The notes: generated by a model not told the origin, from the letters alone. Positions 31,946 through 45,436 are shown, counted from the stretch's first letter. The stretch: DNA of 64,000 nucleotides from Pyrenopolyporus hunteri (GCA_902806595.1 CADCXC010000006.1:1-64000), one strand, 5' to 3'. Numbers and translations: made by a program.

Positions 31946-32704
31946 GGAATGTTACGTTTATACCCGTTCTGGTGTGTATCGGATCTTAGCAGTTCAGTGC
32001 TTCCCATCAAACGTACCCGGGTCTAACACTCTGGACCTGAAGGGAGCACGGTCATTCAGTTGTTTAGCAGATACCGACGCCCGCTTTTACTTGATTGTAA
32101 CATCTTAGTTTCTTATCATTTTTGTTGCCTAGGGAGAATAGATACCCAGCGATGGTTTGGGGACGGCGGAACGGCGCAATGGCGTGCGCTGTCATGGGGT
32201 TTTTTTTTTTTTTGAATGCCTGCTAACATTGTCTAGGTAGGTAGGTAGGTAGGTGCTTGGGTGGGTAGACGGAGCAGTTGGGACAAAAGTATTCGGAAGT
32301 GCTCCTGCTTTTAGCTCTTTAATTTGGTGTGCAGAGGGAGTGAATGGCAAGATCTCAGTTTTAGTGTTTTAGATGAACGCTAATAGATCCTACTACAATG
32401 CTCCGGTGTCGTCCGCTATTGTGAGGTATGATAGATAGGGTTGACACAGTTAATGATGAATTACGAGCGCAAATGGCGATGATGTCGTCCAATTCGCCTA
32501 TAACACAATTCCATGGCGTAGCCACGAGTAAAGGAGTCGGCGTGGATAACAGGTATGTTCGAAACCTCCCAACCTCTATTACATCCCCTTTCTCGCTAGC
32601 CATTACATTCACCTCCGTCCAATTAGGCCCGGCAATCTCGTACATTCGCCTACATCTCCTAACCATGTTTCTGCTGTGAAAATTCAGTTGATTTGAAACG
32701 GTTT
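31946..32704. other. Intergenic between convergent genes
   Basis: Contains a T-run of about 15 (near 32199-32213) and a TAGG run at about 32233-32254. It holds the 3' regions of both SPT8 and the Rds1-like gene; no further gene is supported. Confidence 0.5.
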
Positions 32705-34105
32705 CTAACCTGCTTGATAAATGGCTAGAGCGTTGACGTGAGGATTAATTTGCGTGAGATTAAACGGTGTCACGTAAAGATCGTCATCTGTGATAGCCAA
32801 GAATATAGTGCCGTTGACGGCGGGATCACCTTCAAAAGTCGAAGTATTTGGTTGGATGGTATATGCGCTGTTGCCGCTGACATCCTGCAGTGGGGTATAG
32901 GTGACGTTGAGCTGGGAGACCCAGGCAGCGAATCTAGGATACCCTGCGGTTGTGCTGGTGACGTAACTGTCGTTTGGCCCGACGCGTTTTCCCGGGTCGT
33001 CCCACTGGAGGAAAACTTGACGGCCGGGATACGATAGCGGCGTGGTCCTGTTGTGTGTGATAGCCGGTCCGCAATTTTGGCCTATCGGGCCGCTTAAGCA
33101 GCTATCCTCACTCGAGATGTTTCCCGTGCTGAGTGTGTTCGCATATCCCCCCGTCGTCTCGTTCCAGACGCCAGAACCGTTCACACGGGCTGGGTTCGGC
33201 TGGTTAAGCACCCTTAGGGAAGGGAAATTCTGCCAGATTAAACGAGTCTGGTTAGCTGGACATGAGGAGATGTATGGGGCGAGTAGGGTCCATGCCCAGG
33301 ATTGGGGGACGCCTATTTCAAACCACACAGGCATTGGAAAAAGGCCGTCGAATTGGCGGAAGATGATCTGTTGCCGTGCTTCAGTGGTGATGGATTGCAG
33401 AAGTATCTGCGCTGTTTCGCGCGAGTCCAAATGGTTAATGAAACCGTATACGCCGGATTCTCCCCATCTAGTCAGCTTCTGGTTGAAATCGATGAACTCT
33501 CGGACGTTTGATACGGGGTAGTTATAGCTGCACTGAACCGGCGCGTTACGGCCAAGCATGTTGGTCAAGGCGGTGGCGTGGCCGATTTCCTGGTTAGCCA
33601 TGAATTGGATCAGAAACCGATCCTCTGCGTTCAGCCCGGCGGCCTCGAACTCCGCAGCGGAGAATCTTGCTAAACCCCAGTTGAAGAGATCGAGCTCAAT
33701 CCACTCCTGGTAGAGGGCCAGCGCAACTGACTCGTAATCGAAATCGCTTACTACTCGATAGACTGGCTCTGTTCCGTTGGTTCCTAGCCCACCCCCAGGC
33801 GTGTACGGCGCGGGTTGAGGTTGGTGGAGCTTCCCGTCGGCCGGGTATTGTAATTTATATGGCTCCGGCGGCCTGGCCGGGATGGTTAAAGCCGTGACCT
33901 CGGTGGAGAGGGCGCCGGTGGTGGTTGGTGACGGTCCGGTATACGGACCGTGGGATGTTACGTTCGTGACGGGGATAACTGAGGCAGTGATAGCAGCGTC
34001 GGAATATACCGTAGTTCTAGCCTCTGAGACGAAGGGAATGGCTAGGGAATGTGGTAAGATGAATGCTAGGCTAATGGCACCCGCCAGACTCGCGAAGTGT
34101 GCCAT
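32705..34105 (-). CDS. Rds1-like secreted ferritin-like domain protein
   Basis: A single frame of 466 codons with a signal peptide at the start (FASLAGAISLAFILPHSLA) and a Ser/Thr/Pro-rich segment before residue 110. The ferritin-like domain runs from about 120 to 290: ALYQEWIELDLFNWGLARF, FLIQFMANQEIGHATALTN and ITTEARQQIIFRQFDG carry the spaced Glu and Glu-x-x-His residues of the four-helix fold. The C-terminal half is Asn/Ser/Thr-rich with many N-glycosylation sites. Fission yeast rds1 is induced by stress and nutrient change. Whether this protein binds iron is not known. Neighbours give no functional link. The structure looks complete and intronless. Confidence 0.9.
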   Translation of the reverse strand: MAHFASLAGAISLAFILPHSLAIPFVSEARTTVYSDAAITASVIPVTNVTSHGPYTGPSPTTTGALSTEVTALTIPARPPEPYKLQYPADGKLHQPQPAPYTPGGGLGTNGTEPVYRVVSDFDYESVALALYQEWIELDLFNWGLARFSAAEFEAAGLNAEDRFLIQFMANQEIGHATALTNMLGRNAPVQCSYNYPVSNVREFIDFNQKLTRWGESGVYGFINHLDSRETAQILLQSITTEARQQIIFRQFDGLFPMPVWFEIGVPQSWAWTLLAPYISSCPANQTRLIWQNFPSLRVLNQPNPARVNGSGVWNETTGGYANTLSTGNISSEDSCLSGPIGQNCGPAITHNRTTPLSYPGRQVFLQWDDPGKRVGPNDSYVTSTTAGYPRFAAWVSQLNVTYTPLQDVSGNSAYTIQPNTSTFEGDPAVNGTIFLAITDDDLYVTPFNLTQINPHVNALAIYQAG

Positions 34106-35875
34106 GATTGCTAACGTACTGATTTGAGTCTCTAGAGAATGTTGGCTGCCTTGATGTTCCTACGTGTGAAGGGGGAATATTAGGAGATTTATATGCAGTG
34201 AGGTCTCAAGTAACCCTCCTTAAGTTGTCATGACGAGTTCAAAAATATCTTCGGTTGGACTGACGCGAAACGCTCTTAGCGTCATAGTAAACCTACGATT
34301 CTTTTGATAGTCTAAGGCGCTCCCGACGGTGGCTTCTTTCCGCTCTTCTTTTTTTCCCGAATATGAACTTTTTTCTTTTCCTTTACAGGGGGTCTCCATT
34401 ACCCAGGGGTATTCGTTGCGAAACAATAGAGTCATTTGTGTCGTGATAGTTACGTTGCGGGATCGTAATTGTAGCCTCATACTCTGACATCGAGGATAGC
34501 ACGGCAGATCAACTTTATCGGCGTCATGTAAGTAACACCAGAGCCCCTGGCAATTCGCTCGCCGTCTTGGTTAAGAAAGCATTCGGCCGTCATTCAACGT
34601 TTATTCAAGAAACGGCTAGCGAGATGTTAGGTCCCGTAGAGCTTATCTACCCGTAGAGATATTAGATACCTACCTAGGTATAAATCGGAAAAGAGTTAAG
34701 GTTAATTTAGGGTGCGCTCATATAGTGTAACTGGGACACCTTAGGCTTCTTCTATACCAGTGTGCCAGTGGCTGCTGTAAGGGGGAGGGGAGGGGTAATC
34801 TACCTAGGTCTCTGAATCACCTCACGCAATATGTGAACGCATATGGTTCGAAGAGTGAATATTAGGTAAATCTTCTTTCCTTTTCCCCCTTCTCATGTGA
34901 ATTTCACCAATACCATGCAGCCTTAATTTGAGTCCTACCGTCGATTACAGTGACATCTCCCGGTGTGGAGCTGGGATGGTCGATGATCGTTACAATGGCC
35001 TCCGCATCAGTATTGTTTCCGATCGAGCCGACCTCTTAAGCGAGTGGCTTCGCATTAAGCTCTATCGACAATGGCCTATTTCTTACGGGCATTGGCTCTA
35101 CTGCGGTTTGCAATATCTTCCGGCATATACGTGAAGCTATGGCTCTCGGATACCCTTAACGAGCTTGCGGCAACATGTGATGAATGTCGTAAGGAACGTA
35201 CGTATCGCCCAGATCTAGGTGTAGCCCTGCCCCGGCGTGCCCGGCCCTGCTGCGTAGGCAGCTATATGCAAGAGATGAATTTGTTGTATTTGCACAACAC
35301 GAGCGCATGCACCCCCGCAGCAATTCTTGGAGCTGTACTGTTATGTTGCTGCGGACTCTTCGTCACGACTCGAAATCTAGTAGGTTGAAGTTAGTCGAAT
35401 AAGCGGCGCCTGCTGGGCAATCGGACCGTTGCGCCATGCCTCAATGGGGTTTGTGATCGGGAAGTGTCGATGTCGACTTGAGGAAATAGAAATCAGTACA
35501 GTAAGTGCTGATGAGTTAGGGAATGCATTTACGCTCTTAGAATTACTTGTTACTTCCGAATCCGCTCGCGACGTAGGTATCGTCGATACATACTTCCGGG
35601 GGCTCTAGAACGAAAGGGATGCTACTCTGGCGCTAGATGCGTAAGATCTCTCCGCAAGCAGGGAGACGATCCTTACCGTCAATATTTGCTCGCCTTTACC
35701 TTTTGGGAAGGTCGCAAAACACCATTACACTGATCTGGTATTTATATCGGAAGAAGCGGTGCAGAGAGTTACTCTGGACTCGATTGAATTCCTCTATTCC
35801 ATATTCGCTCCTCCCAAGCCGGGCATTTGAGACACATCTCTGCCTGTGGCCGTTCGAAAGGTTTACTCGGTCGAG
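34106..35875. other. Intergenic, no supported gene
   Basis: A few frames of 60-105 codons (for example 35071-35388 plus strand, with several Cys) show no domain or consistent splice signals. The first part holds the promoter of the Rds1-like gene and the last part that of the GH92 gene. Confidence 0.45.
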
Positions 35876-38647
35876 ATGGCGTGCCGACGAGCTTCATTGG
35901 TGACCCCGCAATTGATTTACTTGATCCCCGTCATTTTCCCTCTGGTGGCACTCTGCGCCGATGTGCTCCAATTTGTCGATCCGCTCATCGGCAGCACCAA
36001 CGGCGGGAACGTATTCGCGGGCGCTACGAGTACGTCCTCTTATACCTATCCGAGTAGGCATCCCCTGAGTAATAGGATGTAGGGCCGTACGCTTTGGCAA
36101 AGCCCGTCGCAGACGTAGACGGCCAGAACACCGGAGGATTTGCTACAGACGGCTCGAGAATAACCGGTTTCTCGGCAACCCACGACAGCGGCACGGGCGG
36201 GAATCCTAGTCTAGGGAACTTCCCCCTCTTCCCTCAAATCTGTCCTGGAGATGAAGTGAACAATTGCAAATTCCCCATAGGCGAAAGAGCCGTTCACTAC
36301 GTGGAGGATTCGGTGGTCGCCCGTCCGGGGTATTTTGGGGTGGACTTGGCCTCTGGGATAAAAACTACAATGACATCTAGTGATCATGCGGCCTTATACA
36401 AGTTCGAATTTCCGGCCGAAAATGACCAGCATCCCTTGGTATTGCTCGACCTGACTGATCTGTGGAAAAGCCGCCAGAACGCCTCGGTCGGCGTGGACCC
36501 TGAAAGCGGGAGGCTCAAGGGAAATGGCACATTCCTCCCCAGTTTCGGACCCGGGTCGTACATGATGCACTTCTGCGTCGACTTTTCCGGTGGCGACGTT
36601 TTTGATACCGGAGTATGGGTCAATAATCGAGGGGGGACAGAACCAAAGGAACTGTTTGTTACTCGCGGCTTCAACCTCTTTTATCTAGAAGCCGGCGGGT
36701 GGGTTAGGTTCGACAGCTTGCTCAACAACACTCTAACCGCCAGGGTGGGAATAAGTTATATTAGCTCAGATCAGGCTTGTCGACGAGCTACCGAAGAAAT
36801 ACCCGATCCTCTTAATGATTTCGACAGACTGGTGGCCGAGGCCGAGGATGCCTGGCGGGAGAAGTTGAGCCCGATTTCTATAGACGCCGGGGGTGTTAGT
36901 AAGGACCTTCAGACCAGTTTCTGGAGTGGCTTATATCGCACCATGATATCTCCCCAGAACTATACCGGCGAAAATCCTCACTGGAATAGCGGAATACCCT
37001 ACTTTGACTCCTTTTACTGCATTTGGGACTCGTTCCGCGTTCAGCATCCGCTCATTACCATACTCGATCCAAGGGCTCAGATACAAATGGTAAACTCACT
37101 GTTGGATATTTATAAACACGAAGGCTGGTTACCTGATTGTCACATGTAAGCGCGCGTTGATGGATATTTCATCCTAAGGCAATAAACTAACCGGGATCCC
37201 GCAATACCTAGGTCGCTCAGTAACGGTTGGACCCAGGTAAGTAGGGACTGGCCCCAGCTCCGGAGTTGCTGCATTACTCCCTTCATGAAATGCCGATCCT
37301 AATGGTACCTGTAGGGCGGCTCAAACGGAGATGTCGTGCTCGTTGATTCTTATGTAAAAAACCTTACCGGCATCGACTGGAAACTTGCGCTTGAGGCCAT
37401 TGTGCAGGACGCCGAGGTCGAACCATTGGAATGGGCTTATCACGGCCGCGGCGGGCTGCAGAGCTGGAAGGATCTTCTATATATCCCTTATCTGGATTTC
37501 GATCCGGCTGGATTCGGTACAAATTCTCGCAGCATTTCAAGAACACTCGAATACGCATATAATGACTACTGCCTTGCTACGCTGGCGCGGGGGCTCGGGC
37601 AAGAGGACTTATATAATAAGTATATCTTAAGAAGCACCAATTGGCAACACCTGTGGAAACCGCAGCAGAACTCTACCATCAGCGGGGTCGATACTGGATT
37701 CATTGGATTCTTCCAGCCCAAATACCAAAATGGTACTTGGGGCTATCAAGATCCAATCGCATGCTCTTCGCTAGCAAGTTTCTGCTCGCTCACCACTAAT
37801 CCTAGCGAAACATTCGAGGCCAGGTGAGTAAACTCAGATTCATTACCCATTCTTGCTCGAGCTTTCCGGCTTCGATCGTTTAAATATGGGCTGGCGAGCT
37901 CCTTTCCCCTCTTATATACGCCCTGTTATACCTACCTGGGTATTTACTGTCTGACGGAGGTGGCTGATGACTTCTAACCTGTACCTACGTAGTATTTGGC
38001 AATACCAATTGTAAGTAATAAATAAATGTCCCCAAACATAATACATAACTCAACCATTTAGCAGTCTCGTGCCACAGTCGATGTCCGTTTTAATTAGACT
38101 CATGGGAGCTGAAGAGTCGTTCATCAAGCGCCTCGACTTCTTCCACACATCGGGGCTTGCTGATATATCCAACGAACCTGTTTTTTCGACGGTGTACCTG
38201 TACCACTATGCTGGTCGTCCTGCTTTGTCCGCCAAACGGTTGCATACTTACATCCCATCGGCGTTCAACACGACTCATGGGGGATTACCGGGCAATGATG
38301 ATTCGGGATCAATGGGAGCATTCGTGGCTTTTGGGATGATAGGGCTGTTCCCGGTGGCGGGGCAAGATGTTTACCTCATTTCGGCTCCGTTCTTCCAGGA
38401 AATCAACATAACGAGCCCTTTGACAGGGAACACGGCGCAGATCAAGACGATCGGGTTTGACTCTAGCTACCAGAATATTTATATCCAGAACGTGACTGTG
38501 AATGGTCGGACATGGACCAAATCTTGGATCGGCCATGCTTTCTTCACTGAGGGATGGACTATGGAGCTGGTGCTGGGGAGTCAGGAGTCGGAGTGGGGGA
38601 GTAAGTTGGGGGATAGACCTCCTAGTTGGGGTGAGGCGGCGGTGTGA
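35876..38647 (+). CDS. GH92 family secreted alpha-mannosidase with two micro-exons
   Basis: Six exons (35876-36029, 36083-37145, 37212-37236, 37315-37823, 37993-38010, 38062-38647) keep frame and give 784 residues. Exon 3 is only 25 nt (MSLSNGWTQ across its junctions) and exon 5 only 18 nt (IWQYQ). Both restore conserved GH92 segments that are otherwise missing. A signal peptide (PQLIYLIPVIFPLVALC) leads into FVDPLIGSTNGGNVFAGAT. Then come GGFATDGSRITGFSATHDSG and GNFPLFPQ, the (beta/alpha) core with YRTMISPQNY and GWLPDCHMSL, and GGSNGDVVLVDSYVK. The C-terminal part has GNDDSGSMGAFVAFGMIGLF. GH92 enzymes are calcium-dependent exo-mannosidases acting mostly on alpha-1,2 links of N-glycans or mannoproteins. 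Secretion is predicted; linkage preference is not visible. The first acceptor (TGTAG at 36078-36082) gives RPYA instead of the usual LPYG. Confidence 0.9.
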
Positions 38648-40522
38648 TCGGTCTAGGATGCGAACGGTGAACCGTTTATATATAAGGTCAATCACGGAGG
38701 CACCTCCCTACCTACCAGGCCATACCTTATATACCTTTTTTCGGAACTATTATTTTCCAGCTTCGTTGGAAAGACGTAGGTATAGGAATATAGCTGCCCC
38801 ACCACATAAATAATATTAAGTGACCGACACGTTTCGTCGCTAATAAGGGAATCGAAGGGGCGTTGTTGGTGCTCCGGGCGGCCACCACCAGTCCATCAAG
38901 TTGTCGAAATCTACCCGCCAGTGGCGAGGTTACGGTGGTTTGTTATCAGCAAACCGCCACTGGTGTTACGAGTTGTACGTCGGTGGTTCGCTTTGCGGAT
39001 GCCTCTGCTAGGATATCGTGCTTGCAAGGCATGTTAGGTAATAGGTACCTACCTCCCTACCTGGTAGGTATGTGCTGATTATAACCAAGTGCCCATGAGG
39101 ATTTGTGCTGGTGGTTCTATCGGTTGGAATAGTCTACCATAGTAGGGTGCAGCACAATCAGACAAGTTGGTTGTCACTCATGGCTACGGCATTAACAGTG
39201 GGGCTCGGAGCTTGTGTTGCCCATAGAAAGAAAGATAGGTCCCTAGGTCTCTAGGTAGGTCGGTAGGTAGGTAGGTAGGTAGATGGGGTAGATGGATATA
39301 TACCTACCTACCTAGATAGATATGTAGGTAGGTACCTAGGTATGGCTGCAGAAGCAAACTTATTGATGTTCCTTTACAAACAATAGGTTGCTTGCAAACA
39401 CGGAGAGCGATCCTAGAGGCGTGAGGAACGTGGATAGAAACAACATCTCTGAGAATTACCGAAAGAACCTTAAGTACCTACCTAGGTACCTAGGTATGTC
39501 CAACGCTGTCTTAGACTCTAAGACGACCGCGAAGGAGGTAAGTAATAGGTCGCGGGATTGAAAAGGGTAGGATAAGAACAAAGAAAAGTGAGATGAAGTC
39601 TCAGCCTACCTAGGTAGGTATAGTACCTCCTTAACATACCTACCTAGGTACCTTAGCATACCCACAGGAACTGACCTGACTACCTACATGTATGAATATA
39701 CCTACTTAGGTAGGTAGGTAGGTACCTCTACAAATGCCGGACCTGGAGCAATTAGAAACCTTAGTACCTACCTACCTACCAGGGTAGAATTCTTCCTTTT
39801 AGGGAGCCAAAAGGGTCCATGCATCTCCGAAGTCTAACAGATGCACTTACCCTCCTGTACATACCTTACGTACATATGTAAGGTCTAAGTAGGTATTGTA
39901 CATTACCTAGCTAGGTAGCTACCTACCGGTAGGTAGGTATGTAGGTAGGTACCTATGTCCAGGCACATGTATGAAAGGCAGGACTCAGTCGGCAGCGTTG
40001 CACGAGAAAACAGCTAGGTACCTACCTAGGTACCAAGTAAACCACCTACAACCCGGGCAACATCCCGACACTTGACGTTGGAAATCGGCTTGTCGGGTCT
40101 ACCTACCACGTACCTACGTAGGTACCTACATGTAGGCAGGTAGATATAGGTAGATCTCTCTCTTGAGGTTAGGCAACTGTCATGTTTACCTATGTAGTCA
40201 ACATTCGGTTGCACCGTCCAGCCTACGTCCTCACGGAGCTTACTCGTTTCTGACTCTACTTCCTATTTTCCTCTCTCCCTCCCGCCTCTTTCATGAGTCT
40301 TCCTTTTCAATCTATAATGGCCACCGTCCTCTTCGATAGGACCACTACTCTTGCATGACTGATGGTTGTTGCAAAAGTGGCAGTTATAATTACTTCCTAC
40401 CTCCTAATTACTTCTTTCCCGCCTTCCTACACCCCCCGGTCTAATATCTAGATCGTGGATCCCCTTTCCGCGAAGATTCAACATTCCTAATCCTGCGCCT
40501 ACGTAGGCCGTATCCGTGAGCC
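38648..40522. other. Repeat-dense intergenic region
   Basis: The densest collection of TACC/GGTA islands in the window: about 39035-39070, 39235-39345, 39470-39500, 39605-39660, 39695-39790 and 39880-40160. Many switch orientation through TACCTAGGTA or TACCGGTA centres and could form hairpins. A CT-rich tract at about 40250-40300 precedes the helicase gene by about 220 bases. No gene is supported. Confidence 0.6.
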
Positions 40523-43500
40523 ATGGCCGAATTTCACGACACTAAGGATGTCGGTATCCAGGTACGTAATAGCAAAGTTGCTACAGCCTAGGTAGTCGGT
40601 GCTTTATGACTTCTTTTCTTTCCCTATACCTATGCTTTTCCCTCTCCAATTCCAGTTCGGTGTTTTCGTTGCCTCCTTTTTTTCCTTCCATGTTCCACGG
40701 ATTTCCTTTTCTAATGTCCCCCAGCGTGACTTGGATATCATCAAGCACCACGTCAACTTTGAGCAGAATCTCCCGCCCGCGACCCCCGGACGAGAATGGC
40801 GGAGCTACCCAGAGCTCCCTACGGGCCGGGACCTCAACCCTGACTGGGATGATCCAGATCAACTGGCCCAAGTCCAGCATCTCTTACCGAATACCTGGAG
40901 GGAGCCCTGGCAGAGCAAAGATACCTACCTCGAGACACATTACCGGCTTCAAAGGGAGGAAGGTATAACAATGCTCCGCTATTCCATCAAAAAGTTTAAG
41001 GAGGACCCTTCTATGATGGACGATGGGGAGACGTGCGTCTACACCAGAGTAAGCCAAACGTAACAATCCTGCGCGCAACTCTTTGAAAACATCAGATCAG
41101 CTGACTAGTAGTTTTTCAAACCCAGGTCTTCGTCAGGGGCTACTTAATGACCCGACTGGGCCCCATGTGCCAGGTTCAATTCTCGACCGAGCGATCTGGC
41201 AAGAAGATCCGCTGGGCTCAAACTCGTCGTCTCACGGTAGGCACACTGGTGGCGCTTTCGACCGCTAGTGACCGTTTCAGAACGATATGTATGCCTGCTG
41301 TCATTTCGGAACATCGTATTCGGGATGGTCTTGACCAAAATCCCCCCACAATCTACTTCCAGTGGGCTCACCTTAGCGACGCCATCTTAGACCCTAACCA
41401 AGAGCTCGTCATGATCGAGACGCGTTTGGGGTATTTTGAAGCAGTTCGCCATAGCATGGTCGGCCTCCAACACGTCGCAAATACTCAAACGCCGCTTGAT
41501 AAGTATCTAGTCCATGGAGATAAGGGTGACCTTTGTGCAAAGTACGTCGAGGAGAGCCCCCAGATGGACGTCAGATCACTGGTGCATCACATTCCTGATG
41601 CTTCCTCAATGACGAGAAGCGAGGAACAGGAAAAGATGACCGAGGCTAGCGAGCCTCTTCGAAGCTATCCAATACTAGGTGGCTTCGATGGCAAGCTTTC
41701 CCAGTATACCAATCTCGATAACTCCCAGCTTAGTGCCGTTCATCGGATCCTGACCAAAGAGCTAGCTATCGTTCAGGGCCCACCTGGAACCGGAAAGACG
41801 TTTACCTCGGTGCAGGCCCTTCAGATCCTCCTAGAAAGCCAGAAAAGAGGTAGCAATGTCATCATTGTTGCGGCTCAGACGAATCATGCGGTTGACCAGA
41901 TTTTAACCCAACTGATTAATATCGACTTCAAGGTTGTTCGGCTTGGCGGCCGCACCCAGAATGAAGATATCAAGCGTTACAGTATGTATAATCTCCGCCG
42001 TCGCGCCGGGTCATCGTTGGCCCAACGGGCGGACCGAGATTTTAAGACTTTTGAGTCGGCACGCAAAAGAAACATCGCGGAGCTGGAGAAGGTCATAGAA
42101 AGCATCTTTCCCGACGAACTGATCGATCCTGAGGTCCTCAGATCAGCGGGCATAATATCGATAAGTCAACTGGAGTCGCTCCAAGAGGAGCAGGAGTGGG
42201 CTGCCGCACCATCGTCGCCGGATAAGCCCTCTGGGTTGCTAGCGGAGTGGCTAGGGAATCAACTTGTGCGAGCGAGACAGCAGGACGAGAAAAACCCCGA
42301 TTTCGAAGCATTTGAAGATAACGGCAGCCTTGACCTGGATATGGAGGACTACGATGTGGATCTCGACGATTTCATTGACGAAGAGGATGAACACCCCGGT
42401 CGAGTAGACGGTAAATTCTTACCAATTAGACATATATGGACAGGCGCAAATGCTCGGAATTACACCGAAGACGACCTTGTCATAAGACGGGAACTTCGTA
42501 AATCCAATTTATGGGAGATTGACACCAAGTATCGCGGCGCCATCTACCAATATTGGCAGAAGGAGGTATTGTTGCGACACCACCAACACTTTCGCCATAT
42601 ACTTACTGACAACGTCCGAATTGCCAAGAACCTCAAAATGAACAGATGGTGCAAGGATACGCAATGCATCAAGTCGCAGCAGGTTGAGATTGTGGGTTGC
42701 ACTACCACGGGCTTGTGCAAGTATCGCGGCTTACTTGCCGCCCTGCGGCCGCGTACCATGCTGATCGAAGAGGCAGCTGAAACAAGGGAGGCGAACATTC
42801 TTTCCGCGCTGTATGGGTCGCTCCAACAGCTCATCCTCGTCGGCGATCATCAACAGCTAGCTCCACATTGTGACACGCCTGGCTTAGCAGAGGAACCGTA
42901 TTGTATGCGCGTGTCCATGTTTGAACGCCTCGTCAATCTGGATATGCCTTTCACCGTTCTCAACATGCAACGGAGGATGATTCCCTCGTTGCGTGAAGTA
43001 CTGAATCCATTCTATCCATCGTTACGGGACCATCCCGTGGTAGCCCAAAACAATACTCGGCCTCCCGTTCCTGGCATGGCTCTTCCCTCCTTTTTCTTTC
43101 ACCATACCTGGGCTGAAGGTCTCGATGAAAATTTGAGCAGGTTTAACATTCTAGAGGCCGAAATGATAGTTCTCTTCATAGACTACCTCCTCATGAACGG
43201 CGTCCCATCGAGTCAGATTACGGTTTTGACATTCTACCGCGGTCAAAGGAAGAAGATTCTTGCTCAGATGAAGGCCAGGATGAAACATTGGGCACCATTT
43301 ACCAATGTTTATACAGTGGACTCCTACCAAGGAGAAGAGAATGACATCGTCATTTTATCCTTAGTGCGAAGCAAAGGACCCAATGGACCGTATCAGGCAG
43401 GCTTCCTTCAAGACAAGAATCGCGGCGTGGTCTCAATCAGTAGAGCCCGCCGCGGCTTCTATATCTTTGGAAATATGATTAACCTAGCATATGCTAGCGA

Positions 43501-44737
43501 AGCATCATGGAACATGTGGGGAAAGGTGCAATGCGTCTTTGAGAAGCAGGGTCGTTTTGGAGGTGATACTCGATTGCCAATCACGTGCCAGAAGCATCAT
43601 AGGACGACCTGGATTTCGCACCCAGAAGACTGGGTCAACTGCCACGGAGGTTGCGACATGGCGTGTCTGGACCGGCTCGACTGCGGCCATGCTTGCGGGC
43701 GTCGGTGCCACTGGTAAGCTCTATATTTTGATCACCCCGGCCATTCTTAATGATAGGGAGGCTAACCATTCTTGTTCAGGGCCTCCCATGATAAACTTAT
43801 CTGTCGGGAGCCTTGCGAGCGAGTCCTCCTGTGCGGCCATCGATGCCAACAGATTTGCGGCGAGAATTGCCTATGCAGCTGTGCCGATTTTACCGGCGCA
43901 TACCCTCACGACGAGTTTCCATCGTTTGGAGAGGCTCGCCGCAGCGAGAAGCTCAGCGTAGACTTCGGCCAATCTCAAATCGCGCCGTTTATCACCCAGG
44001 TTCAGCACCGCATGGCTGTAATTGAAAGGGGAACAGGCACCCAGAGAGCTCATAATCGAGGCGGCCGACGTCCACATGGACTTAGATATGGACTTGGCTA
44101 CAATAACGGCGAGGGTAACGTTCCGAATCAAGCCCATCGCGTACCTAGCTTTGTGCACTCCGGGGGTGGCGAAGCGTACAACTGGGCTACTTTCAACGCC
44201 CGTCTAGATGATGATGAGGTGTCGAGGGAGGCGCGAAAACAAGCCGATCTAGATACGGAAGTAAAGTTCCACCCAATCCTCAACGAAACACCAATCCAAG
44301 ATACTTTTAAGCCAGTAGCCCTGGACGGTTATGGCTTGCGTAGTAGTAATGCTGAGGAGGTCGCCCCCGGTGAGACACCATCACCCGAGGGACACAATGG
44401 GGCCGAAGATAACGATGATGATAATGAGGATCTTCTCAGCTTCAATGACCACATCGAGACAATGACTCTCACGACTACTTCGCCAGACCAAACTCGAGAC
44501 CTCACTGCCGGCCTGGCGATGCCTCTTTCGCAGTCAGAGCCGGTAAATTTCCCTTCTCCTCGAGGGCCGCAAGTTCCTGGGTCGGGAATACGTCGAGCCG
44601 ACAACCCGGAGTGGGAGTTCACCAATGGTCCTAGGACGTTCGCGGCTATAGGGGACAGCTATAAGATCAAGGAAGTCGACTACATCGAACTCAAGCCCGA
44701 AATTATTGAGGGGGAGGACGACTTGATTAGTTTATAA
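40523..44737 (+). CDS. NF-X1-type zinc finger SF1 helicase (ZNFX1/Hrr1-like)
   Basis: Four exons (40523-40561, 40725-41048, 41126-43713, 43780-44737) with introns of 163, 77 and 66 nt encode 1302 residues. The first exon gives only 13 residues. SF1 helicase motifs are present in order: Walker A GPPGTGKT at about residue 339, Walker B-type EEAAE at about 669, VGDHQQL, QRRMIPSLRE, VDSYQGEENDIVILS and VSISRARRGFYIFGN. NF-X1-type Cys/His fingers begin at about 960 (CHGGCDMACLDRLDCGHACG) and continue across the third intron (CREPCERVLLCGHRCQQICG). An acidic disordered tail ends the protein. The family includes animal ZNFX1 and fission yeast Hrr1, which works with RNA-dependent RNA polymerase in small-RNA silencing. 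A role in RNAi here is inferred from that. All motor motifs look intact. Confidence 0.9.
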
Positions 44738-45436
44738 CCCTCAGACTGGAGGTTGGGGAGGGTTTGGTGCCTTGGGCAATCAAACTGATGTAGGCATCCA
44801 AGCTTGGCCCCCTACATATGTAGGATATCGCTATGAACTGGCCTTGATTATCAGAGGTGGAGCTGGCTGTGGCACTTACGCATGTGATCGATTAGAGCTA
44901 GGTACTATAGCTGAATCGCAGGAAACAAGACGGTCGCAATACGTCGATGACGGCTCTTAAGTAAGAAATAATATAGATCTTCCCAAGGTACCATAGCGCC
45001 TGTCAAAATCATAGCGTATACGAACAGCATCTGGCGAAGGTGGGAAATCAGGCGAGTAAGGAGACAACGACGCAGCGCGCGTTCCAAGTCGGGATCGGTA
45101 AAACGCCGTAACTTTGTCTAATATTAATTCGTTCCTGTGGTAAGGTGCGTGGACGTTCGCCGCATATTCGGCTAGTTACGGACGCGTAAAACCTCGGGTA
45201 TGGTGGTAACGACGTGGGCGGTTAGAATCGCATATCCTTGGGAACGCGTGATGTAGTGCAGGGTCCCAATGGAATGGGTACGATTACACCAGCAGGACGC
45301 AGAGCTCGCTACTTCGCTACTTCACCACCGTATTCCGGAGTACCTGTATGCCCCTCGACGTGGTCCGTTGTAGTAGGTACTACGGTCTGTAACCATGGAT
45401 CAGATTAAACGGACGATATATACAATGGGTACGTCG
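44738..45436. other. Intergenic between convergent genes, nothing seen
   Basis: No domain-bearing frame, tRNA or notable repeat. Confidence 0.5.
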
